The notes under the pieces: model-generated
What the model was told of the DNA's origin: nothing
Databases searched by the model: none
What the model saw: only the letters and a program-made list of their open reading frames with translations
Made by a program: the position numbers and the translations under genes
Assembly (NCBI GenBank): GCA_022385755.1
Contig: MU278361.1
Location: 597,186 to 661,185 of the forward strand
DNA: 64,000 nt
Origin: Trametopsis cervina
Taxonomy: Eukaryota; Basidiomycota; Agaricomycetes; Polyporales; Irpicaceae
Direction: 5' to 3'
In this document: piece after piece, positions 1 to 12,698 of the stretch
Layout of the letters: every line of letters begins with the position of its first letter
How positions within the stretch are numbered: the first letter of the stretch is position 1

Positions 1-619
1 GCAGCTGGCGTAAGTAGAGAAATCGTACGCACGCGGTACTTGCGTAGCTTGCCCGACGGCCCGCCTTCAAATGCCTCAAGGAGCCACTGGCGCACGTCGT
101 TTACTTTGCGTGTATGCACCGCCAGCTCTGCCTACGGTTGAGGTTAGGAGGCTCGCTGACGCTCAGGACTGGTACGACGTACCTCCGTAGTAGGCTCATA
201 CATGTCCACCCAAAGAGCCGTTCCTTCCTCTTGCTCTTCATCTTCTTGTGTGAGATCTATTTGCGGCGCTCTAGCACGCTCCTTGCCTTTCGGCGTCGAG
301 ACAACAGGAATAGGTACAGGTGAGGGCGAAGAGGTAGGCTGCGACGACCTCTGGCTCGGTGGCGTGCCCAATTCGAACACAGGGGGCTTAGATAACTGCA
401 AGCCATCGCTGGCGCACATTCTTCAGTTATTGGGGTTCAAGTTGAGTACGCAGGCGAAGTACTCACAGCTAGGAGCGGTTTGAGCTTGTACTTCTTCGCG
501 GGCGGCGCCCCACTTGGGTCGCGCTCCGGCTTGAGCGTGCTTTTGCGCGAGGAGGTGGGAGAGGAGGAGGAGGAGGAGCTACCGCCGAGTTTTGAGGCTG
601 AGGTCCATCGTGGCGGCAT
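1..619 (-). CDS. RAD17: Checkpoint clamp loader RAD17, N-terminal part (cut by window edge)
   Basis: This is the start of the RFC-like ATPase subunit that loads the 9-1-1 checkpoint clamp onto damaged DNA in the nucleus. From the ATG at 617-619 the protein opens with a basic, serine-rich tail. After an intron (about 396-466) there is a stretch of acidic and proline-rich residues, then LWVDMYEPTTE. A second intron (132-182, GTACGT to TAG) follows, and the frame resumes with AELAVHTRKVNDVRQWLLEAF. The pattern LWVDxYxPxxxxELAVHxxKVxxVRxWL is the family hallmark just ahead of the AAA+ module. The Walker motifs lie outside the window. The serine run and acidic patch are typical of the disordered N-terminus. 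The start choice rests on this being the first ATG in frame. Family call is confident; completeness cannot be judged. Confidence 0.88.
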
Positions 620-926
620 AGATTTCGTATTTGCCGGATAGGAGGGTAAGTAATAAGAGGCTGGGTTCGTGCTGAGGCTAGGCGGCGAGACGCGTCGTGT
701 TATTGTACGCGTGTCACCTGACAGTTGACCGCACGTGAACATGCACGGTCATATCACTCCTGTGCGTTACACTTATTCCAACGACGTTGCAGATATCCAG
801 AGAGACGTAAGATTCATTTCACTACACTACGAAACTACCCGCTATTCAGCTACTACTACTCTACACTATCCGTTACTCCTACTCGTTACACCCCATAAAA
901 GAGATCCATCTACTTTACAAATCCAT
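620..926. other. Short intergenic spacer
   Basis: About 300 bases between the RAD17 start and the OPT transporter stop, both minus-strand. It must hold the RAD17 promoter. I see no gene or clear TATA box. Confidence 0.5.
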
Positions 927-3900
927 CTATGTCGAAGCACACCTGTCTACGGAAAGACCCGCTGGGTTGCCCCACCTATCAAATCATCTCAACATGTTGG
1001 TCAATGGATAAAATCTGACGGGGACGTACCAGTTAGGGAAGTCCACTGCCTTGTTGCTAGCACCGAAGACTGCGAAACTCTGGAAGCATGATGAGTTCGG
1101 TAGGCGTGATAAAGTGAAGATGAACGCACCAAGATGAACAAAATGACTTGACTTCCACCGTCTAGAGCAGCAGAGGTCAAGTAGTTGTACTTCTTGAACC
1201 ACTTTGGACGGCGCGAACGCGCCCACCACTGCGCGGCGAACCCGATGACCACACACGACCTGAGCGCAAACGTGAGCATACAATCGAAGCGACATTACAT
1301 ATATCATGCGCACCACCACTGGCCGTTCACAGAGTACGGCAGGTAGCCGACGTACAGCGCTATGATGGGAGTGTTGATGTACGCGGACGCCTTGTTGATG
1401 AAGGAGCCGGGCTTGGTGTAGCGGTGGATGAGCCAGAAGGGGATGGGGAAGAGCAGACCGATGAAGATCGCGAATGCGACGAGGTAGTATGGCTTGTGCA
1501 ACGTGAACCTGAGAACAGTTCGGCGTTAGTGGGTGTGACATGCCACGAAGGCTGCCAGGCGTAACGTACAATTCCTTTCCGAGTGCGCCCATGGCTACGG
1601 AGGCGGAGTTGTAGCCTTGGATAATCCATCCACTCCACTACGAAGGTCCAACGCGCATCAGCCAAAATTTGGCATTCATCATTGGATGTAGAAAACGTAC
1701 GACACGTGTGCCAACGGGGTCCAGTAGCACCTCACGGTTGTTATCGACGATGGTCTTCATCACTGGGAATTTCATCAATATAGTAAGTTCGAGCAGCGGA
1801 TAGGCTGAACTTACTGGTGTAGTTGAAGATTGCTCCGATTATTGACCCAGTAAGCTGAGCTGAGAAGGTGACCCGAGGGGGCAACTTGACGTATTGTCCG
1901 AGTTTCAAGTCTAAGGAAGTCACGTTGAGTGACATACGTCTACGGAGCACAAAGAAGGCATGGGAGCATACCTTGCAGCAGAGCGAGGGTCTGGAACGCA
2001 GTGCTGTTACCGTACAAGTTGACATACATGACCGTGCTATTCAACCGTAAGTTTCGCATGCCCGTAATCATCAGGAGGTCCTATAACTTACATGGGCTTT
2101 CCTGGGTGAATGAACGCTGCCAGGATTTGGATGGCATACTTGATCGAGATCTGGAAACCGGTGGTCGCCGCAACTAAGAAATAGATCATGCATGAGTATA
2201 GCGTGTATGAAGGCTGTGCGCAAAGGCTTACTGAAACCAAGGCAGACAGCGATGACTGCGCTGATAGCGGTGAATAGCAGAACACTCCACCATGGCATGA
2301 GCGGCTCTGGAGCGGCATACTGGACGGTTATCAATATCGCGGAGAGAGTACGTTTGTTGAATCAGAACATACACTGCAACCAATGCCTATTGCGAGCGAA
2401 ACGATGAACAACACCAGGTACCACCATTGAGGGACCTCGGCGTATTTGCGCATTTCTATTCGCGAGGTCAGAAACGGACCAACTTATTTTGCCTACAGGA
2501 AAGCTAACCTTTGTAGTGGACATCGTCAATCTCCTGCTTGTTCTTCAGGAATTTGAAGCCGCCGAACGCTGAGTAGGACGCATAAATCATGTTGTTCATG
2601 CACAGTGAAGACATAGCGACATACCAGCCTTCAAGTCGCTCCAATGCCACAGCAGGACATGAACGATGGCTGCTCCCATACTGAAGTTGTAGCACATTTG
2701 ACTGATGGCATAGGTCGTAGTGAACCGCGGGAGACCGGCGGCTGCCAGCTTGGACGGATCCAGGTTGTTGTCAGGGGTAAGGATAGCGGTCTGGTTGTAC
2801 TTCTGCCCGTCAGAGCCGAAGAGCGAGGTAGACATGAAGACGAGATCGCGTCCGTTGAATGCCCCACTGTAGTATGCGGTGGTGAGCACGATGTAGCCGA
2901 GGGCCATTCCGACTAGATAAATAGCGAATGTAAGACATTTGTCTGCGCTGAGATGCTATTGACGTACTGTACGAGTTAACCTCTGTATTCAAAATAACCA
3001 AGATCAACAAAATTTGATATTCGAGAAAATAGCGGCAACTTACGTGTTTGGAGTGGCCACACGAGCGGGTTTCCTTGCGTGATCAATGTCCAGCTCGTGC
3101 CGAAGCTGAACAGTCCGATTCCCTCGTTGCTAGATCCTGCACCAAACAAGTTGCGGACAAATGTGTGGCGACCATTGTCTACCAAGCAGACGATAGAGAT
3201 GGCCGTCAGAAGAGGGAAAGGGTATTGCGGGATCCTGTAGAGGATAATTGAGCGCACGATCGTGTTCGCAACTGATAGACATACCATTCCCAGAAGAAGA
3301 TAGCCGCGAACTAGAGGAACAGAGTTATTGACACGTGGTGTAGCATTGAAAAAATACCGATGACTTACCACAATCCAGAAGTACTTCCTTCTCTTCACGT
3401 TCAGCGCATCACCAAAGTGAAGACTCTGAAGCAGGGAGACAACGGAGATATACGCAGGGTAGAACGCGCTGAAACAGATACCGGTGAGTACAAAGTATAT
3501 CATAGCTGAAATAATTCACGCACTAGGTTGGGTACACGAGCAACGTGCGCACTATATGTCATAGTGAGCGGGCCGACTATAATGTTATAAACACCCGTCA
3601 CTCACATACACCCGCCATACCATATCCAAGCATCTGACTGGAGAAGATCTGGAAGATAGCAACCGCGGGGTTCAACCTTGTGTCGTAAAACAAATCTGCA
3701 CAAACCAGAATTAGACCCGCATTGGTGCTCTGTAGGACAACATACCAAGTGCAGCAATGACTTCCATAGCGATGGCGACAGACGAGGCGGTGGAGGCCAT
3801 TATCACGATAGCAGCATGCTCTTCATATGTTGATTAGACCAATGGTATCAGCCGCAGTGGAGAGCCTCGTACCTTTGATATTGAACGGTCCGGGGTTGAG

Positions 3901-4454
3901 ATATCTGAACCATCCTCGGGTAGGGATGAATCCTGGAGTAAATGAGACACTGTCTTTGATTGCCGTTGAATGACATTCAACTCACTGGCCATGGCCTCCC
4001 CGAGTACGTATGCAATGATGAGAGAGAACAGCTGTGAGACGCTTGCATTCTGCGAAAAATCAATAGATGTTTCAGCAGTCGGTGAGCCGTACGTACCTGC
4101 GGCTTGAAGGTGTATATCGTTGCAAGGACAGCACTGAATACACTCAATCCGATGCCCAAGAAGACGGTTCTGAAGGTGAAGGCGGACAACGTAGGGTCAT
4201 CTCTCGAAGATATAACCTAAGACGTAATAAGGATCCATTCAAAGATGATCGTGCGAATATGGTCAACTTACCTGTACGGCGACGTCTTCTGCCTTCTCGA
4301 TGATGGTAGCATCGACATACGCGCTCTCGTCATCGTCGTCAACAGCAGATACCACCTCTACCACTGGAGACTTCTCTTCGTCGAGCTTCTCAAGAGAAGA
4401 CCCGCTGAGATCCCTCTCACGAGCGTAGACCGGAGTCTCCTGGGAGGCGAGCAT
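927..4454 (-). CDS. OPT-family oligopeptide transporter
   Basis: This is a proton-coupled oligopeptide transporter (OPT superfamily, PF03169), a polytopic plasma-membrane importer of small peptides or related compounds. The gene is split into many small exons. I chose the ATG at 4452-4454 because the frame above it has no other ATG. An acidic N-terminal tail (DDDDESAYVDATIIEKAED) precedes DDPTLSAFTFRTVFLGIGLS, the usual entry into the first membrane segment. Family motifs seen in order are NPGPFNIKEH (near 3880), GNPLVWPL (near 3060), YNFSMGAAIVHVLLWHW (near 2660), PEPLMPWWSVLL (near 2290), QGYNSASVAMGALGKEL (near 1590) and KPYYLVAFAIFIGLLFPIPFW (near 1450). The last exons read SFAVFGASNKAVDFPNW and then WGNPAGLSVDRCAST with TAG at 927-929. 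Substrate cannot be read from sequence. All conserved blocks found are in frame, so the gene looks intact. Confidence 0.9.
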
Positions 4455-5305
4455 GAGTGCGGCGTCTGGGTTCCCTGTGCTGGAGATGGGGATTGGGACT
4501 CCAAGCGAACACAAGCTTCTTTGTCCTCACAGGACCTCCTCTCATATAGCTGCGTAGAAGCTATCTCAACGCTTCGCGAGCGTCAACAGGTACCTGGTCT
4601 TGGTATCGCCGTAAGAGATAGCAGAGCGAAGGCACCCGCGGCCTGTGTTCTGCCTATCTACGTGCTCCATTAGCGACGGCCCGTGGGATGTTCACCACGG
4701 CGAGATGTTTCCCATATGAGGCTTGCATGTCCGATGATAAGGAGTCTGGATACTGAACTGTTGTTAGCTAATAGGTAAGCGCCGACGATAACCACATAGT
4801 CTCTAACCTCGAGCGATATCTGGTGCCGCGATGCAGAAGGATTACTGTGTGTCGGCGTTATCTCTTGTCCGCGGGGCTGATATTGCTTGTAGAGAAAGAC
4901 GAGAATCATACTGCGACATCCTACAAGCGTTGTACAATGCAAGCTGGGAGCAGCCCCAACTCGTTTGCTATATTCGTCAGTTCAAATTGAATTGGCATCA
5001 AAATGCTCCATATTAAGCAAGTATAGAGTTCGCACCCAACGCCGCAAGAACTCACCTCCCCCGTGGCGGCGAAGACGGACCTCCGGACTGAATTTGATCG
5101 TCTCACGGCAATCATGTCTAATCACTTCTGCGAGAGATATGCGCCGCACGGGAATGATCACACGTAATATGTCTACTTACACGCTGCGGATTATCGGTTG
5201 GTCCTGCACAATCACCAGCTTATTCTCACCGGTCCTGAGTTTGCAAACCCCATGTCACAGTACTTGGCGAACCGTCATCGATAACAAGTGAGGAAAGATA
5301 AGGAA
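4455..5305. other. Intergenic region upstream of the OPT gene
   Basis: About 850 bases between the OPT start and the stop of the MATE gene. No convincing gene. It probably carries the OPT promoter and the 3' end of the MATE transcript. Confidence 0.4.
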
Positions 5306-7668
5306 TTACTGGTGTTCAGCGTCGTATCTCATGTTTGCTTTCTGGTCTGCAGCAATCCGCGCCCGCACTTTCTGTACTTGATACTCCCAGTCTGTTCGGA
5401 GGCAAATCCACACACCGGCGCCAGCAGCGTAAACGAGGGAGAGGGTCAGGCCGATCCATAAGCCAACAAGACCGAAATCTCGGGAGAATGCGAGCCAGAT
5501 ACCGAACGGAATGCCGATCACATAATATGCACTAGTATCCAGAAGGGCTGTTAGGAACTGCGTGAACAGTCTGAGGGAACGACGTGCCTGAGATTGAGCA
5601 AGGCACCCGTAAACTGTTTGCCTTGAGCTCGCAGTATACCAGCAGTGACGGCACTCAGTCCGTCAAATACTTGGAACAGGGATACAACAGGAAGGATGGA
5701 GGCAACCATAGTGACGACTGCCTCATCGTCGTTGAAGAGATGTGCCCAGGAAGTGCGGAAGATCATGAACATTGCACTAGAGCGAGATTGAGTATTAGAC
5801 ACAAGGCGATAACGGACATGATACGTACCTCCATATCATGGCGATCACAAGTGCCATGAGCATAGCAGCGGTTCCTGTGTAGGAAACGCGTAGGGAATTC
5901 TCCTCACCTAGCAGGTTCCCCATACTGTGGCGTACACATTAGTCGGTGTGAAATCGAGGTATGAAAGACGATCTCACCGAACAGAAGTGGCGACGCTTAA
6001 CGCGAACGGCGCTTGGAAGGTTGTAGAAGCTGAGACGAGCAATACGGACTGCGTTGCTAGAGGCACGGGTCCCAACCTAAGCAATGATGAGACTTTACTG
6101 TCCAGAATCGAGTCCAGGATATAGTACGTACAAGCTAGCCGCAACTGTGGAGGAAAACAGAAATTAGAACGCGACCCCCAAACATATGTGTAACACTCAC
6201 GTCCAACCAACTCCCATGACCACCACTCAGACGCTGTTTGACCAACACCTGCAAGACCTAGCTGTACAAGTACACCTAAACTGGTGAAGCAGCGTAATGA
6301 AAGGGGATGCCAGGCCGTCTTAGGAACGAACCACACCCCGTATATGATTGAACATATTGAGATTAAGTTGAACGATATAGCGGTGGCAATAGGAGCGCCG
6401 ATGAAGCCCAGTCTGAATGGCTCCGGGCCCCATACTGAAAGGCTGTGAGCACGGTGTTCGCACTTAGCGCGCCGATAGTCGGAACGTACCAAGCAGATAA
6501 TTCAATGCAGCGTTTACGGGCGCTATGCACATGATCACACGAGTTGGAACAGTGAATAAGCCTGAGAGAAGTGATCAGCTGAGCGGCTGCCAGCGTATGG
6601 ACTTCTGTCGAGAGATACCTTGTGATTGGAAGTAGCGGCGAGAAATGGTGTTGAACGTGTAGGCTGGAAGACCAAACACAGCCCACTTCAGATATGTGGC
6701 AGCAAGAAGAGCCACCTCGGGGTCTTGCTTGAGAGCAAGCAGGATGGCCTCTGAATTGAGCCATATTGCGGTGATAGGCTACCTGTAGTTTCAATATTGC
6801 GTCACGGGAGCTTGAAAGAAGGGAAGCATACCACCAAACAAGCGGCCATCACGACAGCTGACACGAAAGATTTAGCCTTGGGAGTAATGGGCTTACTTGT
6901 GAGAACGTACCCATTCGCTGAGACCATAGGCCGACAAGGTTCGGCTGAGAAGACGTCCAGGCGCTTGGAAGCATAGTATCGAGGGTGCTGCCAAACCCTT
7001 GTATGATGCTATATCCCGAGACGCTTGCGGTCATCGAGCCGAGCGTCGACGCAGCGAGAGCGGTCGTCGACAGATGACCTATCGAAACCACAGAGGCAAT
7101 AACGAGAGAATACTCGAGCACATGAGTCCTACAAAGAGTGTCAGTAGGCTCGAGGTCACGACGCAATGTCAGACACGCACGCAAAGACCGGCAGAGTATA
7201 TTTGGTGAGGACGCGTATTTCCTCCCAAAGAACGTTCGGGCGGGGACTCGAGGATGGAGTGAGGTCTTGGCCGTCGACTTCTTCAGCGATACGAGGCACA
7301 AGAGGGGCCAGTAAAGGGGTGTTCTCCGTAGCTTTGGGAGCTCCTGGACCAGAACGGTGGCCTGTTGCGTCGGGCAGGGGTCCCATGCTGGTGGGATTGA
7401 ACGGGGTAATGTATGAGGTAGGAAAGCTGCTTCGGCGGGTTTTACGTCGTAGAAGGGCTCGTTCTTCGGAAGTCATGTCGGGGTCATCAATGTCATAAGC
7501 CAACGCATCGTCACCATTCTGCGTGTCCGCATCTTCGGCTGAGCCACTCTGTTCATTGATGTTGGCGCTGTGGTTTAAATTATTCGCAGCTGCGTAACGA
7601 GATAAGAGGGCATAGTCCGAAGGTAGAGAAGAGGGTGTGGTAGAATAGTGCACATAGGTCGACGACAT
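5306..7668 (-). CDS. MATE-family multidrug/toxin efflux transporter
   Basis: This is a cation-coupled efflux transporter of the MATE family (MatE, PF01554), of the fungal ERC1/YDR338C type, expected in the plasma or vacuolar membrane with 12 helices. The ATG at 7666-7668 opens a long hydrophilic N-terminal extension of about 140 residues, rich in Ser, Asp and Pro, as in other fungal members. Then come IRVLTKYTLPVFA, VVSIGHLSTTALAASTLGSMTA and GFGSTLDTMLPSA, the classical first MatE half. Later exons give LNYLLVWGPEPFRLGFIGAPIATAIS and QTASEWWSWELVG (second half), followed by LPVVSLFQVFDGLSAV. The last exon encodes YYVIGIPFGIWLAF, GLVGLWIGLTLSLVY and a charged cytoplasmic tail ending EHQ. It is divergent from SAM50 over a shared promoter of under 300 bases. 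The transported compound is unknown. Confidence 0.9.
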
Positions 7669-7946
7669 CGTTATAGATAGCAAGAAAATGAGATCAAGAG
7701 GCCCGAACAGGCGGATAGTCCGCAGGACAGCTTTCGACTGCAGAGGGCGGCCGGGGAAGGGTGGCAGTCGTACTTGGAGTCAGGAAAACTGATTCTAGAG
7801 TAGCGTTGTGTAAGCGCTCGGTATGTTTCCTCCGCTGATCGGCTCGGTTCTCCGGGCCGCTGCATAACCTTTCCGGCCATCGCGTCGGGGAAGGGCGCAT
7901 CAGTTCTTCTCCGAGTACAGTACTTCCACCAGCCCATTTCCTCCTC
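7669..7946. promoter_or_regulatory. Shared divergent promoter region, MATE and SAM50
   Basis: Only 278 bases separate two start codons pointing away from each other, so both promoters must lie here or overlap the 5' leaders. I see no clear TATA box. Confidence 0.5.
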
Positions 7947-9836
7947 ATGGCCACTCACGAGCCGGAGCTCACTGTGCCTCCTTTGAAACCACCATTGCGT
8001 AACACCAGTGCCCCCCGCGACAAAGAGCCTCAGGATGTTGACTTTGAGAAGCTCAAGAAGTGGCAGGAAGAGAGGATAGCGCGGAAGTTGAGGGGCGAGT
8101 ACCAATCCGCCGTGCTCCGTCTTGGTGAAGTCGTGAGTAAATGCCTCTAATTCACGCGATTCTGCGCTGAACGTGTACCCACTAGGTCAATGAAAACATA
8201 GATTCACCACTCCGCCTTGCCTCCATACGTGTCGAAGGCGCCGCCAATACCAGAAAGTCATTCCTTGGCTCTCTCGTCGACCCATTCATCCATACAGACT
8301 CATCATCGCAGACGCTTGGCTCAATATTGCACGATGCACGAGTCGTCGGTCACCTGCTGAACGAAACCGACCTCTTCAGCTCCGTCGTTGCTAAAGTAGA
8401 GCGAAGCAGAGAACCGCTGGCACAAGCTAACGATGTAGACCTCATTTTCAAGCTACGCGAAAAATCACGCATGTTTCTCAAAACAAGCACGGAAATTGGA
8501 AACAATGAAGGTGGAGCAGTAAGTCCCTTCCTCTCGACGCGAGATAATTGGCTCTGCTAAAAGAGTACAGAGCGCGACATGCAGGATACGTAACGCGTTT
8601 GGCGGCGCCGAAACTTTTGAATCGAACCTGTCTTTTGGAACGACAACCCGTGTCGCATTCAACGCGTCATTATCCGCCCCGCTCACACCGCTCACACGAA
8701 ATCTCAACACGCGCGGCGAAGTGTCCGTCTTTGGCCTAGAGAGGGATAATACATTCTACTGTAGTGCTATGGAGGGCGTGCGCGGACTGAAAGCTGTCGT
8801 CAGGGTGAGCACCAGGTCAGCCTTGCCTGGCACTAAAGGAGATGGCTTGATTTACACTTCTGCGGTAGAACGGTACTTTGAGACGCGGTTTGCACGAAGT
8901 CGGATATGAAGCTGTGCTAAGACACATAGGTAACTTGCAACCAACGGCATCAATAACGTATGTATACTTTCATGCACGTCGTTATATGCGTCACTTAAGG
9001 GTTTAACTTAACAGGATGCGCGAATCCGCAGGACAGTCCATCAAGTCCTCCCTCTTCCATACGTGGGCAAGAGATACACGAGACGACGCCATATACAGCA
9101 CCCGAGGGTATTTCTTGAAGTTATCTCAAGAGTACGCCGGTCTCGGAGGCGATGCTTCGTTCTACAAGGGTGAAGGTCATGGCCATATTGCCAGGCCGTT
9201 GGTCCCGGGGGTGGTATGTTCTGTTGTCATATCTTCAAGATGAGCGGAGTGTCAATGCTCATCTTCTTACCCACAGACCTTGTCCCTAGCCGCCAAAGCA
9301 GGACTTGTACTTCCCGTCGGTGACAGGCCAATTCTATTTTCAGATAGGTTCCAGCTCGGTGGGCCCTCAAATGTTCGCATGTTCAGGGCGAACAGCATGG
9401 GTGCCCGCGACGGCTGTTAGTGTTTCTCCTTTAATCCCCTTCTCAGCTGACGTGACCAAAATATTCCAGCGGATTCTATAGGAGGCGACGTTTACTGGTC
9501 AGCCGGCTTAAGCTTGATTTCCGACCTACCACGAAAACCTCAATGGCCAGTGAAGCTCCACGGATTCATCAATGCTGGTCGGCTTGACTGTGTCGATCGA
9601 TGTACGCACTTCTACGTCTACTGTATATCCGCATTGTAACATCTTCTACAGCAAAACCGCTTCAAGAGTCGCTCTTAGACACACTCTCAAAACCCTCGGT
9701 CTCCGTCGGGCTCGGTATAGTGTATCGGCTAGAGCCCGTACGGGTAGAGATGAATTTCGGGTTGCCACTAGTGGCATCCAGATACGAGGGTGCGCGCAAA
9801 GGGTTCCAGCTGGGTATCGGCCTAGAGTTTTTGTAG
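7947..9836 (+). CDS. SAM50: SAM50, mitochondrial outer-membrane sorting and assembly machinery barrel
   Basis: This is the central Omp85-type subunit of the SAM complex, which inserts beta-barrel proteins into the mitochondrial outer membrane. The first exon gives a soluble N-terminus (MATHEPELTVPPLKPP, then KLKKWQEERIARKLRGEYQSAVLRLGEV). Next exons carry the single POTRA-like domain (NTRKSFLGSLVDPF, LHDARVVGHLLNETDLFSSV, VDLIFKLREKSRMFLKTSTE). The barrel follows: NAFGGAETFESNLSFGT, GEVSVFGLERDNTFY, RDDAIYSTRGYFLKLSQEYAGLGGD, FQLGGPSNVRMFRANSMGARDG and GGDVYWSAGLSLISDLP. The C-terminal strand ends GFQLGIGLEFL, matching the polar/glycine/hydrophobic layout of a beta-signal. FQLGGPxNVRMF is the conserved Omp85 L6-loop region, although the canonical RGF/RGY appears here as RMF. 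It is interrupted by several short introns and looks intact. Confidence 0.92.
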
Positions 9837-9896
9837 ATAGCGCTCCCGCATCCTCAGATACGGTATATTTCAACACAACGTTAAGCCCTCTTATCT

Positions 9897-10458
9897 TCAA
9901 TCATCCCCCGCACCCGCCTTGAATTCGAAATCCTTCATGGCCCGACGGTTCGGATGCGTTACAGACTGTGAGTCGATGATTGCGATTTTGCATTCGGTCT
10001 GACCCACCGCGTCCCTCCACCGCGGCGATCTCATGTGCGATGTAATGTCATCAAAAAAGGCCGTATTTGCTCGCTGACGTACGTCAAATCCAGATCTTGC
10101 GCTTCTTGGCTCCTCGGAAAGTTTATCTACTGTATAGCGTGCATGCTTCTTGCAAAGGTTGGAACATTTTTCACATTGCAAACGGCATCTCGCAGCAAGA
10201 ACCGGTTGGATCCAGCGTAGCGACGCGGAAATTCTGACGAGACGTTGCGACGACACACTCCGCTTACAACCTGCGCACGGTCTTCCTGGGACAGCGCCGA
10301 CGTGCGAGCGCTTTGTCCACTACGCCCAGTTCGACCCTTGCCAAGAAATCGGTATAGAGACGGTTGGACCTGAGCCAGTGTCCGACTTGTGACATGTGAA
10401 GCGTAGGCGTCATATGCTCGTCCAGGTTGGTATGTTGTGGCGTTATTTGCGAAACCTG
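9897..10458 (-). CDS. Doubtful minus-strand gene, unrecognised
   Basis: I do not recognise a family. On the minus strand a frame without ATG stays open from about 10455 to 10129 and has natural-looking composition (SLYRFLGKGRTGRSGQSAR, SEFPRRYAGSNRFLLRDAV, NVKNVPTFARSMHA). A possible 35-base intron (GTAGAT to CAAG, about 10094-10128) would join it in phase to the frame ending RRAMKDFEFKAGAGDD, with TGA near 9897. A splice acceptor (GCGCAG) lies just above 10458, so the start would be in an upstream exon that I could not fix. The intron is shorter than its neighbours' and no start is identified. It is convergent with SAM50. It could be a small conserved gene, a decayed one, or chance. Confidence 0.3.
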
Positions 10459-10981
10459 CGCGGTCGGTCGGCTATCAAACTACAAACGAGCAAGTGTGAT
10501 CCTGCTAAGAGGAGATGTTGGGCGCGCGGTTCCATTGGACGCTCACAGCGCGACGAGGCCCGCACTCCGCAGGCGCAAGCAAATGAGCAAAGTTACAGTT
10601 GAAGGTCATCTTCTTTGCAAAATCATTTACGCAATTACTGTGAGTCAATGCTCCTGCATTCGCCTTGACACAACCGCGTGTGAAGTCCTTTCTTTACACG
10701 ATGCTTGTTCCCCGATGTACGCTAGCCTGATCTAAGCAGACCCTGCACATTTACTGATCCGACAGACTACGATCTTTCTGGCCATAGCCGACCCTGAAGA
10801 TATTTAAGGCACTAGAGTCTGCCAAGTGTCCTTTATTGTCCAGACCGTCGCGTAGCGCGGCCTCTGCTTTCCAGGATCCCCTACACTCGGACCAGCACGA
10901 CGCGATGCAAAATCTGCTCTGAAATGCCACATCTTCACCGACCAGCTTCAAATATAGGGAGACATGCGGCTAGCCTCAACC
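10459..10981. other. Intergenic region upstream of the DUF6533 gene
   Basis: About 520 bases with no supported gene. It may hold the missing first exon of the doubtful minus-strand gene and the promoter of the plus-strand DUF6533 gene. Confidence 0.35.
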
Positions 10982-12698
10982 ATGGCCATGTCGCCAGCAG
11001 ACGACGCCGCAGCAGTGATTGCAAGTGCCAACTACGCGGAATTGTATGTCAACAATACTGGAGATGCAGCAGGGACTGACGGGTATTCGATGACACAGCT
11101 TGCGCGACAACTACTGTAGCGTGTCTGCTAGAGGTGCGTGCCAGCACTTAGATTCACTTGAACAAATTATCCTAACTCCTCAATCTTCTGAAGCACTATT
11201 TCTCTGGGATTATGTGATAACGTTGCAGGACGAGGTACAGTATGTCTGGGGCCGGAAGTTCAGCGCAGCCACGTTGCTATTCCTGCTCAACCGATACGTC
11301 AATCTGGTCATTACTATCATGGAGCTGATGGTTCAAGCACCATTTCAAACCGCCGAGGTGAGTCGATATTATATATTGTCTTTCTCAAATCGCTGACGCT
11401 GTCTTAGAGGTCAGTCTTCTCTGTTCTCTGTTCTGTGCTATTGTTGAATATCTCTGCCAGCTGTGGGCCCTTTATTCGCATCCTGCAAACCTTGCTCACC
11501 ATGGCATCGGTAATCGTCGCGGGTGTGTTCCATTTCGCCAAGCACAACAGGATACGACTGACCCCGTCACAGCGTTTGGCTCATTGCGAGTGTACGCGAT
11601 ATGGTCCCGCAATTTGACATTAGCGGTGCCAGTATTCCTTCTGGGGCTGACTCCAGTGGCTATCCAGATGGTGAGAGGCTCGTTCTCTCCGTCACAGCTG
11701 TGCGCTCAATTTTTGATTAGGTTATCAACGTCAAACAAGCTACCCAGCTAGCGCCACATCCGTCGGTCGGCTGCGCGGTTGACATACACCTTCCTTTCAA
11801 TACATATAGCGGGTGCGTGATATTCGGAATTCCGAGCAGAATAATACAGTAATACGATATACTCTTCTAGATGTAGGTTCGAACTGCTACCGCTTGTTAC
11901 ATGTCTAACGATACACTATCTCAGTGCTTATTGGCGTCCGAAGCTCTGCCGCAGCTTTTGATACTCTTGTGTTCGTTCTAACGGTTCTTCGTACTGTGAA
12001 TGTTAGCAGACGACCCTCCGATACCATCCATAAAGCTGATATCGTGGAGTTAGTCTTGCGCGACGGTCAGTCTCGCTGTTCTGCTCGTAGTCTCGTATAC
12101 TGAAAAGCACCTGTTATTAGGATGTCTTTACTTCGTGTACGTACATCACCCCTTTCTATGCACTTATACCGAGGCTTACCTCTTTTCCAGCATGTTAATA
12201 CTCGTTAACGTCTCTCAAATAATCGTGACGTCTCAACTCTCTGTGAGTCCCATGCGCTTATCTATCTTGGTTTAAGGCTAGAATATACTCAGGGAAATAA
12301 TTACCTGATATATGTCGCTCCTCCGTAAGATCGTCGTAATGTTCACTGCAAACTTACCGTGCTAATTGCATTTCCCCTGACTCGTCCTCAGACTCACTTC
12401 CATTCTCATATCTCGCTTTCTTCTCAATCTTCGACAAGTCTCTTCAGCCGAGGACGAGGGCTCAAAAGATATGTATAGAGCCATCTACCTCACCTCCGAA
12501 ATTCCTAGCCTACACTCGACCTCTGACCTCTACTTGGGAGGCCTCGATGGCCTGCTTCACGGGCCGAGCTCTGACACCTTGCACACACCTTGGCATAGCA
12601 CGAAGGGGAAGGACATCGAGCTCGATGACATGTCTCTGTCTGCCGTAGATCATAGCCAGCTCACCAGCCGCAATCACTCGAGCGCAACCTCATTATAG
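10982..12698 (+). CDS. DUF6533 domain multi-pass membrane protein
   Basis: This is a basidiomycete-restricted integral membrane protein of unknown function, expanded in Agaricomycetes. The ATG at 10982 gives MAMSPADDAAAVIASANYAE. After a 67-base intron the frame runs into the DUF6533 signature: LFLWDYVITLQDEVQYVWGR, then FSAATLLFLLNRYVNL. Downstream exons add LRVYAIWSRNLTLAVPVFLL, GLTPVAIQM, VGCAVDIHLPFNTYSG and SAAAFDTLVFVLTVLRTVNV. A late exon has LTSILISRFLLNLRQ, the usual last helix and start of the cytoplasmic tail. The tail (PSLHSTSDLYLGGLDGLL, then IELDDMSLSAVDH) is hydrophilic and Ser-rich. There are at least six introns, and about seven helices would be expected from the family. No receptor or transport role is proven. 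Confidence 0.85.

Noticed and set aside
10064..10099. Minus-strand DLDLTYVSEQI resembling the N-terminus of PTEN/tensin phosphatases
   Set aside because: The frame stops within a few codons, and none of the following PTEN motifs (YRN, HCKAGKGRTG) are present. A better frame through the same bases exists.
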